Notes under the pieces: model-generated
Told to the model about the DNA's origin: nothing
The model's database searches: none
Seen by the model: the letters and a program-made list of their open reading frames with translations, nothing else
Position numbers and translations under genes: made by a program
Shown here: positions 30,884-40,589 of the stretch, one piece after another
Layout: each line of letters opens with the position of its first letter
Numbering within the stretch: the stretch's first letter is position 1
Origin: Lodderomyces elongisporus
Lineage: Eukaryota > Ascomycota > Pichiomycetes > Serinales > Debaryomycetaceae
Assembly: GCF_030384665.1 (NCBI RefSeq)
Contig: NC_083680.1
Span: forward strand, 219,001-283,000
Direction of reading: 5' to 3'
DNA length: 64,000 nucleotides

Positions 30884-31909
30884 ATGATGGAGTTGTTGAC
30901 ATTGGAATCATTTATTCCAATGCTTGAGCCTTATGCCAATAAAGAGTTGCTCACGCCTGCGGAGTCGTTGCAATTGACCCTTCTTATCACTGAACTATTG
31001 GTTGACAACTATGTTGATTTCAGGCTCCTCAAGTTCCTTTCCCGTTATTTTACACAGCAATCATACGACGATGTTGTTGAGGAGCGTAACATCGAACATG
31101 AATGTGGCTATGTTTTGTGTAACAATCAGCCAAAGCTGTTGGTGAGAAGGTTGAGTTCACATAGTAATGGCACAACACCAGCATCGATGCATGATACAGG
31201 TGTTTCAACTCATTACCAAATATCTAATAGGAAGCCATCCATAATATTACCCAATACGTATTTGAGTCAATATTGCTGTAAAGAACATTACCAAGCAAGC
31301 ATATTCTACAAGAATCAATTATCCAATGAAGCGTTGTTTGCGAGGAAAAACATTATGGTGACAGCACCATTTGAAGGGAGAGGAAATTATTATGAAAATG
31401 GTATCACATGTTTAGAGGAAGTTATTGCAAAGCACAGAGAATTGAAACCGGAAGGCAAGTCCATGGCCGAGGTGATTGTGATGATGAATGGTTTAAGTGT
31501 TGGAGAACAAGACACAAGTGAAGAGACTAACAGGTTGATTAAAATGATTGAAGATTTTGAGATTGTTGAGAAAGATGGAGATGAAGATGTAGAAGCGGCA
31601 GCAGAGGCGGAATCAGAAAAAGAGTTGCACAGAGCTAACGGGCGTTTTAATAATCAATTCAGCCAAAGCTTTAAGAGTAATGGACGCGCGCCGGTGCTCA
31701 ACGATAAGTTGTTTAAAGCGATTGATGGCTATGGAACTGGTGCGGATGATGATGATGACGATGATGATGACGATGGTACTGGCGCTGATGCTGATGCTGA
31801 TGGTGGCAATGGTGATGATCAAGATGAAGAAGGGAACAACAAGTTTTTGTATAGAAATATCGAAGGTTACGTTACATCAAACAAAAGTTTTGGGGGATAT
31901 GTCGTATAG
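30884..31909 (+). CDS. RTR1: RNA polymerase II CTD phosphatase Rtr1 (RPAP2 family)
   Basis: The N-terminal half has the Rtr1/RPAP2 zinc site: C74-x4-C79 in HECGYVLC, then C131 with H135 (C-x3-H) in YCCKEHY. It lies in the helical domain that starts LTPAESLQLTLLITELLVDNYVDFRLLKFLSRYF. The C-terminus is acidic, with Asp/Gly runs. Length is 341 aa, against 226 aa for S. cerevisiae Rtr1, because of the acidic tail and a Ser/Thr-rich insert between the zinc ligands. Rtr1 removes phosphate from the polymerase II CTD and helps polymerase assembly or import. Two ATG codons stand in tandem at the start; I use the first. S. cerevisiae RTR1 and its duplicate RTR2 lie beside EMP65 and RRG1 respectively, which are the two flanking genes here. 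Confidence 0.93.
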   Translation: MMELLTLESFIPMLEPYANKELLTPAESLQLTLLITELLVDNYVDFRLLKFLSRYFTQQSYDDVVEERNIEHECGYVLCNNQPKLLVRRLSSHSNGTTPASMHDTGVSTHYQISNRKPSIILPNTYLSQYCCKEHYQASIFYKNQLSNEALFARKNIMVTAPFEGRGNYYENGITCLEEVIAKHRELKPEGKSMAEVIVMMNGLSVGEQDTSEETNRLIKMIEDFEIVEKDGDEDVEAAAEAESEKELHRANGRFNNQFSQSFKSNGRAPVLNDKLFKAIDGYGTGADDDDDDDDDDGTGADADADGGNGDDQDEEGNNKFLYRNIEGYVTSNKSFGGYVV

Positions 31910-31975
31910 CATTATTACTTACTTATAACGAATAACGAATCAGGAATCATGAAACTACAACTATTTCTTTTTTTT

Positions 31976-32036
31976 AATTTTTTTTCCTTTTTTTTCCTTT
32001 TATTTCCTTTTTTTTCCTTTTATTTCCTTTTTTTTC
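31976..32036. repeat. TTTTCC-TTTTATTTCC tandem repeat
   Basis: A ~22-bp T-rich unit is repeated two to three times between the convergent RTR1 and RRG1 stops. Confidence 0.7.
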
Positions 32037-32066
32037 TTTCATAGTATTAAGCTACTTTTGTCAGCT

Positions 32067-33695
32067 CTAGTACCTTCGACTCAATTCTTCTGAGAGTTGT
32101 CGACTACGCTTTTTCACCTGATGACCCCAGGTGAAATACGAATGTCCATTTTTTTTCAACACATCACCTAATGTCACACCTCTACCAACTCTATCCTCTA
32201 ACGAGAACTTTGTAAAAGGCTGAACTAGACTCTCTTCTTGAGATGTAGGCTCGACTTTTGGTGTAACCAATTCACAATGCTTGAAAATGGCTAATTGTTT
32301 CACATCATTCAATATGTTTTTGTATCGATTTGCATAGTCATCATATACTTTATAACATTCTTTCTGTACTTTATCGTGTAAAGCTCTCATGTCCATATTC
32401 GACTCCTTCGTAATTTTGCTACAATCGGCGTTCAATATATGTGTCACCTCATTCAATATACTTGTCCAGTCAAATTGTGCAAGGTCCAACTGTAATTTGG
32501 ATTCTGTATAACGTGTAGTCGTATCCATTTCATTGTTATATTGCTTTTCGCACTCCAAAAACAATTCATACATCTCTTCTTGCTCGCCTAAACTTTGGTA
32601 AAAATATTTAGGCTTAATGTATTCCTCATCAGAAAAACCTCCACTTCCTTTTACCGGGAATGATCCATCTTTTTGTAGGTTTTCTGAAGTCAAAGGCCCC
32701 GGGCTTGCTCCCCAAATAAGTTTTAGCCGGTGTCTCAAGATTTGTTCTTTAATCAACCACGCAAGATGTTTTCTTCCAACCTGGTGCGCCAAGGGGGTTC
32801 TAATATATGGTGTTTTAGACCTTCCCGAAGATACCTCACTAACCACCGCATGTGGTGGACCCTTTTCATTAACTACATAGTTCAACTTGTTTAGTATCAT
32901 GTCATTCATTTCAAATTCCAATGATGGCATGATTATGGTTTCAAGGTACTCTCGATCATATGCTTGATCAATCACTTCAGGTTTCGTGCCTCTTATCACA
33001 TGCCGTGAATCATATGCGTCTCCATCAGCAAGTAGAGTTTCTGGAGTATAAGGTAATAGATGTGGATTAGGCAATTTGCCATCACATTGCAATCTATTGA
33101 TGACAATGCGTAAAAATTCCTCTGTGTATCTACTAGCATATTCTTGCTTGACTTTCACAACCTCATTAGCAGACATATTGGTCGTATCAGGAAATGGATA
33201 TCTTTTACGTATCCTTGAATTCATCATGCTTGCACCTTTACCACGTACTTGTCGAATCTTTTCTAGTTCTATCTCCTTTTCGTTCTTTAGATACTCTGCC
33301 CGTCGTTTTTGCCATGCCCATATATCAGAATGATACTCTTTGATCCAATCTCTTAGGTCATTCACTTTCTTACCCACAAGTACATTTTCTAATAAATCGG
33401 AGAGCTGAATGCCTTTGAGTAATGCCTTTGTAATGCAATATGTGGAATAGTACAGTTGCCGAAAAGATTCATATGCCCCAACTTGCAATTCCATAGCTAT
33501 TATAGAGAGATCTTTGGAAGACAGTATCGATAAAGTAGTTGAAGAAGAGGGGTCCACCTTTCGAAGACGATGTGATTTGCGTAATAAATCGCGATATAAC
33601 GATAACACAGCTCTTTTATGTCCTGGATGGGATCTAAGATGATCTATTGTCATTGTCATTGCTGGCATCGTATACTGGAAACAAGATGAGTTCAT
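32067..33695 (-). CDS. RRG1: LYR-motif protein, Rrg1-like
   Basis: The 542-aa product carries an LYR motif near its N-terminus (AVLSLYRDLLRKSHRL, L33-Y34-R35), typical of small mitochondrial assembly factors, followed by a long charged helical body. Sequence similarity to S. cerevisiae Rrg1 (365 aa) is hard to judge by eye, but that protein also starts with an SLYR segment. The position is telling: in S. cerevisiae RRG1 (YDR065W) lies between RTR2 and RPS13/AIM7, and here the gene lies between RTR1 and AIM7/RPS13. Rrg1 is needed for mitochondrial genome maintenance. The name rests mainly on order plus the LYR motif. The start is the most upstream in-frame ATG; downstream Met residues at 10, 13 and 15 are alternatives. 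Confidence 0.78.
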   Translation of the reverse strand: MNSSCFQYTMPAMTMTIDHLRSHPGHKRAVLSLYRDLLRKSHRLRKVDPSSSTTLSILSSKDLSIIAMELQVGAYESFRQLYYSTYCITKALLKGIQLSDLLENVLVGKKVNDLRDWIKEYHSDIWAWQKRRAEYLKNEKEIELEKIRQVRGKGASMMNSRIRKRYPFPDTTNMSANEVVKVKQEYASRYTEEFLRIVINRLQCDGKLPNPHLLPYTPETLLADGDAYDSRHVIRGTKPEVIDQAYDREYLETIIMPSLEFEMNDMILNKLNYVVNEKGPPHAVVSEVSSGRSKTPYIRTPLAHQVGRKHLAWLIKEQILRHRLKLIWGASPGPLTSENLQKDGSFPVKGSGGFSDEEYIKPKYFYQSLGEQEEMYELFLECEKQYNNEMDTTTRYTESKLQLDLAQFDWTSILNEVTHILNADCSKITKESNMDMRALHDKVQKECYKVYDDYANRYKNILNDVKQLAIFKHCELVTPKVEPTSQEESLVQPFTKFSLEDRVGRGVTLGDVLKKNGHSYFTWGHQVKKRSRQLSEELSRRY

Positions 33696-34144
33696 AGCAG
33701 CATGGTAACCTCTTTTTATTGGTGATCTATTTTGTTTTTAAGAAAATAAATGATACAATTTACTTTGTAAGGTTTATGAGATCAGAAATAAAGATTGAAA
33801 GATCTTTTATTGTCGTAAATTGACGATTTTGGAACAGCCTTTATTCACTTAGGTTCATTTTATTTTAATATTAATTTTTATTTTTCATTTTTTATTTTTC
33901 ATTTTTTATTTTTCATTTTTTATTTTTTATTTTTTTATTTTCCTTTGTATAATCTTGCTTCTTTACTGCGAGTCCACCTAGCTCTTACCGTTTTTAGGGC
34001 AATGCGCATTCTTGCAAAAAGATTGCGCAATGAAGAGGCAACTTATAACTTCCTTTACTTCCATTCTTTTTTGATTAAAATTTACTTACAGTTCATCACA
34101 TCAACAAATCGTTGCCAATCTTGCTATAATAGACCAAGTTTATA
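33696..34144. promoter_or_regulatory. Divergent RRG1 / 34145-gene region
   Basis: This 449-bp region is dominated by a T-rich tandem repeat (33874-33940). I see no gene in it. Confidence 0.55.
33874..33940. repeat. ATTTTTCATTTTTT tandem repeat
   Basis: Four or five copies of a ~14-bp unit lie between RRG1 and the next divergent gene. Confidence 0.85.
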
Positions 34145-34783
34145 ATGGTATGTACTTAATAATGACTTTGAGCTTTACGAAATAAACCATTTCATGAATA
34201 CTAACTTAAATTACAGCCACCAAAAAAGAAAACCACAGCAACAATTACCATTTTAAAGCTCAAAAAGGACAAGATTACATATACTTTGGCACTCACATCT
34301 CCCACATTAACTTCGATACGCACTCACCTTTTAGAAGCAATAAATAATTCAGGCGGACTACCAACTCAAACGGAGGAGGAAGAGTTCCACGATGATGAGA
34401 TAATTGAAGATGAGAACGACATACCAGTGCCGAAATCAGAATTTGCCGATGGCGAGGAGACAGACGCGTTGAATGATGATGATGATGATCGCAAAGATGT
34501 AGAAGAAGGAGATTTGAAGATGGAAATGAAACAGGACAAGGTCACTGGAAAGATTATTGGTGAAATCGAACAATTGAGGATTGCAGTGCCGAAAAACCAT
34601 CAGGCACCATATGATAACGAATGGATCGAATTAACGGAAGAAAATTTTGATGATGTTGAATTTAAAGATTTTACCATATTGGCATTTGTAGTGAGGAGTA
34701 GAGAGAGAAGTGGAGAAACAGAAGATGACGATGAAGAAGAAGACCTATTCTATATTGTAGAGGCCGCTTACGAAGAACTGTAA
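34145..34783 (+). CDS. Acidic protein of unknown function, two exons (189 aa)
   Basis: I do not recognise this protein. The open frame continues upstream of 34286 with no usable ATG, but a perfect intron supplies the start. Exon 1 is only the ATG (34145-34147), followed by a GTATGT donor, a TACTAAC branch point (34199-34205) and an ACAG acceptor. Exon 2 is 34217-34783. The joined protein starts MPPKKKTTATITILKLKKDK. Two beta-like strands and a helix (residues about 7-42) are followed by an acidic linker of Asp/Glu, then a C-terminal block (about 120-170) with WIELTEENFDDVEFKDFTILAF. The strand-helix-strand order is compatible with a ubiquitin-like fold split by an acidic insertion (inference). 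There is no membrane segment or signal peptide. Confidence 0.85.
34148..34216 (+). other. Intron (69 nt) immediately after the ATG
   Basis: The donor is GTATGT, the branch point TACTAAC at 34199-34205, and the acceptor ACAG ends at 34216. The branch-to-acceptor distance is only about 12 nt. Splicing restores one continuous frame with exon 2. Confidence 0.92.
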
Positions 34784-34910
34784 TGCATCCACAAGCATCC
34801 TTTATATTTAAGATTAGAATCAATAGAACTAAAAGAAAACACACAACAATATTAGGCTATTTCCAGAGCATCTGTAAATTACTTTGATTCATTTCAGTAC
34901 TCTCAAGAGT

Positions 34911-36940
34911 CTATAATTTTTTACCACTTAATTTCCTTACTCCTCCAGAACTGACTCTATGTTGTGGATATGACCCCAGATTTATTCTCGGCTTTGACGA
35001 TCTTGACTTTGTTATCCTTAATCCATTACTTGAAGGAGTTGCAGACGAGCTAGGCGAAGAGGATAACGTAGTGCTTGTAGTTCTCGTAGTTGTTGTCGTA
35101 GTCTTTGTAATGAGGTGTTGTTGTTGTTGTTGTAGTTGTTGTTCCTGATGATGCAGTTGGGACGAATTGGCCGATATTGATCTTAAAACTCTCCAGTCAC
35201 TGTTTGTTGCTCTATTGTTATTATGAGGTGTACTGTGATCATACCTTGCAGGCGAGCTATTAATAACTCCTTGCATTACATTTTCATTTTCGTTATCATT
35301 CACATCGTCGTCCGAATTATTAGCCATTTCTACACTGGGGTTTTCAATTTCATTTTCATTCTCATTATCAATCTCCGACTCAATCCTCACCTCGGCTTCA
35401 TCACCATCATCATCACCATTATCATCATCGACTTCCTCGATATATTTTCTTGGTTGCCCTGGTGAAACCATTGGCACAGCAGTTTGAATTTTCGATGCCA
35501 ACGCTCCACTAATCTTACGCCTTCTTATCGGCGTTGCCGAGAATGATGAATCGGCAGCAGCAAAAGATGAATTGGGATGTGATGCGATTGGTGCTTGAGG
35601 TTGAGATTGAGATTGAGATTGTGAGTGTAATTGCAATTGTTGCTGTTGCTGTTGCTGTTGCTGTTCCTTTAATGCTTGACGTTTTGCTTCTCTCATTCGC
35701 TGCTTAAATTCTTCGTACGAAGTCAAGGGGTACAATCCACCGATAAATGCATCTGGTCTATTATCCAATACCATTGTATGTCTCCAGTCTCTGAAGTAGT
35801 TTTGGTTAAGATAAAGCCAGTGTTGTTGTGGTCCAACAACCATTCCCGGTCTAATCATTCTCATATATGCAATACATTCGTTCGCAGTAAAGCCATGTGT
35901 ATATATTAAGTGGGCACCAATCAAGCACCCCGTTCTGCCCAACCCTGCTTTACAATGCACGGCGATCTTACCACCTTTGTTGATTACACACTCTGCCGCA
36001 CCAATGAACTTTTGCACATACTCCAAGGTGGGACAAGTTCCATCATCAAATATCATATCGATGTGTTGTATTCCCCTCTTTGTAAACTCTCTTGCGTCAT
36101 ATAGATGCGAGTTTAGTCTCACCACTAATTGCACATTATTCTTTGTAAAATAATTAAGTACTTTTTGAAAAGGCTCGCTTAGTTTCAAAGTTCTTTTACT
36201 CTGTATTGGTGATGCAAATGCAATAAAGTCCTTACTGATAACATTGAAATCTCCTTGGTCAACTCTCTCGTATTGTTCATATTCTTCAAGGTTGAAAGTT
36301 GTCAAGTTCACCATCCCTCTCTCCTTAGCCCTCCACATTGCATACACGATATCCTGTATGGTAATTTCGTAATCAGCGTTGGAATATCCTGCATCTCTAA
36401 AACCAGAAAATGGAGGATCTGTTTGTGCAATGGGTTGTAGCACTTGATGCGGAGACCATGATTGAATTAATATCATATAACAACAAAGAATACAAGCCGC
36501 GTTGGCGCGTTGTTTTGGACTCGTTGAACTGTAAAATACCACCCCTTTCCCTTGATTTTCGTCATCATTGAGTATATTATGAAGAATTACTGCAAATCGA
36601 TACAAGTTGCTGATGTTTAACGGACCAAAGTCCAAATGAAATGCATTATATGGTAACGCGTCTTCTATTGTAAAATAAACTAAATCTTTTGTATCTGAGG
36701 GTGTATAGTCATAGGCTCCAAGGTATATTCTATCTAGATAAAGAAAAAAAAAAGGGCGTTTGTTAGTAATTATTTGTTCTGGAAATGAAAGCAAAAATAA
36801 AAAAGAGAAATAGAAATGGTAGGAGTAGTTGTGTAGCAAAAAAGAATCTAATTTTGGTGTTCAGTGGTAGATAGTATTGGACGCTGGTACATACTTTTTA
36901 AAAACTCTATGAGTGGCACATTAACTTTGTTTCTCGGCAT
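34911..36940 (-). CDS. CDC14: Dual-specificity phosphatase Cdc14, two exons (622 aa)
   Basis: Exon 1 is 36895-36940 and exon 2 is 34911-36733. Joined, the protein starts MPRNKVNVPLIEFLKNRIYL, which aligns with the S. cerevisiae Cdc14 start (IEFLRGRVYLGAYDYTPED). The catalytic loop is HCKAGLGRTG, with nucleophile C276 and R282 (yeast C283). The N-terminal substrate-recognition domain and the WPD-like region precede it. The C-terminal ~270 residues are disordered with Gln, Asn/Asp and Ser/Thr runs. Cdc14 removes phosphate from Cdk sites and drives mitotic exit, cytokinesis and septation. Read without splicing, the frame would begin inside the intron with a false hydrophobic N-terminus. Confidence 0.96.
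36734..36894 (-). other. CDC14 intron (161 nt)
   Basis: On the minus strand the donor GTATGT is at 36894-36889, the branch point TACTAAC at 36768-36762, and the acceptor after a polypyrimidine tract ends in CTAG at 36734. Joining gives Asn16 across the splice and restores the conserved N-terminus. Confidence 0.95.
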
Positions 36941-37435
36941 GATGTTGTGATTTTGTTTTTAATTTTTTCAAGAAAAATGGGGAAGATTAACTGTACTGCT
37001 ATATAGGAAGATGATGATGGGTATGTGAGGGGGCGGTTGATGAACTTTATTAGATAAATCAACTTCAAATTATAAGTGAATGTGTACAGTTATTTTGGTA
37101 TCAACAAGATGATCTGGGTTCTAATGTATGTTTGTGATTCTGATTGTAGTTGTGGTATTTGGTAAGTAATTGTTTTTTTTTGTTTGTTTTGCTTGTTTTG
37201 CTTGTTTTGTTTACATTTTGTTTTCTGATCTGGAAGAAATGCACGACCTAGCGCGATTCGGTAGGAGGTGAAATTGAGAGAGACGCGGAGAGGGAGTCGA
37301 GGCCTGCTAGAGTGAGAGCGGAAGGTAGCCGAGACAGGTAATCCATTAAGCGAATAGATTGCGGTTTCAGCACTTTTTGTTGAATACCAATAAACCACTT
37401 ATTAATTGCAAGGACTAATCGAACTTCATTCCACC
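36941..37435. promoter_or_regulatory. Divergent CDC14 / AIM7 region
   Basis: This 495-bp region contains no supported gene. A GC-richer patch around 37240-37330 holds GACGCGGAGAGG. T-rich repeats of the form TTGTTTTGC lie near 37170-37210. Confidence 0.5.
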
Positions 37436-38401
37436 ATGGTATGTCAAGCTATACTATTTTGACCAAAAAAACTATATAGCCTGCTCTTGTTTGTTTTAAA
37501 CAGTTGCTTAATTTTCCTATAATGTTGTTTCCATATTGTTCTTCTTAACTTTGATCTAGTTTGCTAACTCAGTTTGTTTAGTCTTCAAATCTATATTCAT
37601 TTTCATCAGACACTTTATCCGAGTTGAGGAAATTTAGGTTTCAAAGTGCCAGAGTTGACAAGATGCAAGCCTTGATATGTATGTATTGGCCTTGTTTTTT
37701 CTTTTTTTTTTTTTTTTTTGGCCGCAAAAATCCAACTAGCCAATCTCTGCCATCAATATTAACCTTGACAAAGCTAAAGAAAAATAAAAGAAGAGAACCA
37801 ACTGTTAGATTCAAGTGAATTGAACCCATAGACTAACATCAGAGCCATTAGACACAATAGATAAGGATACATACGAAATCAAGAAGGATGAAGATGTTGA
37901 CGGAATTATAGACTCAATAGAATCCTTGATCGAAGAGTTGCCAGATACAACACCCAGGTATATCGTGGTGTCGTACCCAATAAAGACGAAGGATGGCAGA
38001 TTACAATCACCTTTAGTGATGTTGTACTGGATCCCACCAACTACGGGGTCCAATTCTCGAATGTTGTACGCAGGAGCAGTTGAGCAATTTAGAGACAAGG
38101 CTGGTGTGTCAAAGTATGTATAAAGATTGGAAACTCTCAAGACCAGAAGAAATAAAATAAATTAAAATTAGAAAAACAACAGGAGATAAGTCTATCGAGA
38201 ATCCGTTTTTGATTTAAATGTCACCCAAAAAACTCTAATTTTCAATTTCCTCCCTGCATTGAAGCCTTTTGTCCGTGTTCGAGTTGATAATTTTTTGTTT
38301 TTCTAGTTTCAAATAAAAAAGTTACTAACACTTTATAAAATAGATTGATCAAAGTCGAAGAAGAAGAAGATTTTGAAAATTTTGAATCGCTTCTAGTATA
38401 A
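37436..38401 (+). CDS. AIM7: GMF/cofilin-fold actin regulator, Aim7 family, four exons (139 aa)
   Basis: Exons are 37436-37438, 37582-37678, 37852-38113 and 38344-38401. The joined protein starts MSSNLYSFSSDTLSELRKFR, then KMQALIYTIDKDTYEI, PRYIVVSYPIKTKDGR, SPLVMLYWIPPTTG, MLYAGAVEQFRDKAG, and ends SKLIKVEEEEDFENFESLLV. Each block aligns with S. cerevisiae Aim7 (149 aa; SNLYKIGTETRNKIKKFR, PSYEIIVDEDE, PLVLVYWKP, MLYAGALEMIRE, FKLIEV). This is the glia maturation factor family, ADF-homology proteins that bind Arp2/3, prune actin branches and block nucleation. None of the exons gives a complete frame alone. AIM7 (YDR063W) is also the neighbour of RPS13 (YDR064W) in S. cerevisiae. Confidence 0.93.
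37439..37581 (+). other. AIM7 intron 1 (143 nt), directly after the ATG
   Basis: The donor is GTATGT, the branch point TGCTAAC at 37562-37568, and the acceptor TTTAG ends at 37581. An earlier AG at 37571-37572 is too close to the branch point and would bring a stop in frame. Confidence 0.9.
37679..37851 (+). other. AIM7 intron 2 (173 nt)
   Basis: The donor is GTATGT, the branch-like element GACTAAC is at 37831-37837, and the preferred acceptor TTAG ends at 37851. Another in-frame acceptor (ATAG) lies 9 nt downstream at 37860 and would drop three residues. The nearest AG (CAG, 37842) would create an immediate TAG stop. Confidence 0.82.
38114..38343 (+). other. AIM7 intron 3 (230 nt)
   Basis: The donor is GTATGT, the branch point TACTAAC at 38323-38329, and the acceptor AATAG ends at 38343. 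Without splicing, the frame would stop two codons into the intron and lose the conserved KLIKV end. Confidence 0.92.
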
Positions 38402-38946
38402 GCATGCAACGTCCCTTGTAAATGGCGACTTTTAATAATCTCACATTCACACTGAAAAGATTTGGTTGGAAACCAAAATGACGAAATCACTAATAGAACA
38501 GTCTCCTTTCTTTTTTACGTTCTTTCTTTTTTACGTTCATTCATTCTTTCTTTCTTTCATTCATTCTTTTCATTGCTTTGTTTATTTCTGACATCTTGGA
38601 GGGGATCAAAGAACTCTTTTCGTCCTTCTGTTTTTGCTAGACCGACCTTCTCAAAGTATTCCCCAGTATAGTCTACGTCTTGAAGCACAAAATATCCTGC
38701 ATATAACTCCATAGATAAAATGTTTAGCGAAACAAGGGTAGTGTATTGTTGACTGAAAAATTACATTTTTCAAAAATTTTTTTTTCTCTGCATCTTCATT
38801 CTCTGCTGGAAGCTCAAGAAAAATTTTTTTTTTCTTCAAAACTACAAATACCCATCTAATCCTTCTGCTTTTTTTTTCCTTTCTTTTGCTCTTTTTCCAT
38901 CATCATCCTCATCCACCAGCAGATAATATAATAAAAATCAGTCAAA
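38402..38946. promoter_or_regulatory. AIM7 3' end and RPS13 promoter
   Basis: This 545-bp region has TTCATTCTTT repeats (38525-38575) and a long T-rich run just before the RPS13 leader. I find no second gene. Confidence 0.55.
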
Positions 38947-40079
38947 ATGGGTCGTATGCATTCAGCCGTATGTTACTTTCATGAAATACAAACGAAACCA
39001 ATAATCATTGTGTTTACAATGCAAGAGGAAAACATAACAGTATCTTAATTTAGGGAATTAGAAAAAAAAAATTTGAAAAACAGTGATGAAGATGGTTCCT
39101 CCAATGTTTTCAAGAGTCTTTTTCAAAGTAGACAGCTCACCTACGGTCGACATATTACAGTACCTAGAGATGTCACTATATACGCTTTGATTATTTTGAT
39201 GTCTTGAACGTTGTAGAGGAACGATGTTGTAATTTTTGGATCTAAAGAGCGGATGGATTATGCTTGACAATACCCAACGGTACAGTTCAAAAGTGTTTTC
39301 TTTTCCCCCGCCAAGATCCAGTTCGCACGAGTACATCTTTCAATTTGCCATTTTGATATTAGTTTGTTCTGCTTCACCCGTAGGGTCTATGCTGTCAGTA
39401 CAAAATTTAGACCCGGTATTTTAGCTTTTGCTTACTGGAGAAAATTTTTGTATTGACAGGACCTATGTGTTTGGAACGACTTGATTATATTTGTTTATTG
39501 TTAGAGCAGCTCGTGTGAGATTATAAAGTCTTTTGTTGCATTAGTTTATTAATATCCCCCCGAACGCAAAGGCTACTGTTTATTTTCGTCCCTATCATCA
39601 TCCATCTCTTGACCAGTACTAACATTATAATTTTTTTTTTACAGGGTAAAGGTATTTCTTCCTCCGCCATTCCATACTCAAGAAACGCGCCATCATGGTT
39701 CAAATTGTCCAGCGATGATGTTGTTGAACAAATCATCAAGTACGCTAGAAAGGGTTTGACTCCATCTTCTATTGGTGTTATCTTGAGAGATGCTCACGGT
39801 GTTTCACAAACCAAGGTTGTTACCGGTAACAAGATCTTGAGAATCTTGAAATCCAACGGTTTGGCTCCAGAAATTCCAGAAGATTTGTACTTCTTGATCA
39901 AGAAGGCTGTCTCTGTCAGAAAGCACTTGGAGAGAAACAGAAAAGACAAGGACTCTAAATTCAGATTGATTTTGATCGAATCAAGAATCCACAGATTGGC
40001 TAGATACTACAGAACCGTTTCTGTCTTGCCACCAAACTGGAAATACGAATCAGCCACCGCTTCTGCTTTGGTTGCTTAA
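38947..40079 (+). CDS. RPS13: 40S ribosomal protein S13 (uS15), two exons (151 aa)
   Basis: Exon 1 (38947-38967) encodes MGRMHSA and exon 2 (39645-40079) continues [20 protein letters not shown] to ASALVA. The product is nearly identical to S. cerevisiae Rps13, with the same length of 151 aa. It is a small-subunit protein of the cytosolic ribosome at the platform. The S. cerevisiae gene also has an intron near its start. Codon bias is strong (AAG, TTG, GGT, AGA), as in other ribosomal-protein genes. It follows AIM7 directly, as in S. cerevisiae (YDR063W, YDR064W). Confidence 0.98.
38968..39644 (+). other. RPS13 intron (677 nt)
   Basis: The donor is GTATGT, the branch point TACTAAC at 39617-39623, and the acceptor after a T10 tract is ACAG, ending at 39644. 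It is three to ten times longer than the other introns here. A C-box-like GTGATGA near 39082 lacks a D box, so I do not call an intronic snoRNA. Confidence 0.95.
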
Positions 40080-40589
40080 GAGTGTTGAAAGAGTTGGTTG
40101 TGAATTGTATATGTGTATATACATTTATGTATAATTCATGTATTGTTCCTTTTTCTTTTTAATCTTTTTATTTCTTTTCATTCATTCATTCATACATTCA
40201 TACATTCATCCTTTTCTTCTTTTCTTCTTTATTTAAATATAATATGCTTTTGAAAATGTTGTTGATTCCGAGTTTATTGTGAGTTTATCTGTCGTTTGAA
40301 TTGCAAAATTGTTTGTAAGTTTTACTTTTCTACTTGGTTATATGGTACCAAATGTTGTAGAGTCTTCTTCGATTGTGCTTTTGCTGTTGTCGCTGGAGTC
40401 TGCGTTGTTTTGGTGATTGAGTGGATACTATTATTATTAGTATTATTTTCTTCCTCTAGCTGAGCGGCTGGCGAGTAGAAGAGAACATATGAAAGTGAGA
40501 AGGAAGGGAGATGAATTATATTCGCAGCAATTCGCGTCAAGGAAAGATACTAGAATTCTATCCATAAAGACTCTACTTTTCCTTCCACT
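40080..40589. promoter_or_regulatory. RPS13 3' end and TFB4 promoter
   Basis: This region has a CATT/CATA tandem repeat (40180-40212) and T-rich 3' sequence. A 72-codon minus-strand frame near 40322-40540 has no ATG. Confidence 0.5.

Noticed and set aside
39082..39088. C-box-like GTGATGA in the RPS13 intron, as a C/D snoRNA
   Set aside because: No CTGA D box lies at a suitable distance and there are no terminal stems.
40322..40540. 72-codon minus-strand frame between RPS13 and TFB4
   Set aside because: It lacks an ATG. A possible upstream exon would need a weak GTATCT donor and no good branch point is visible.
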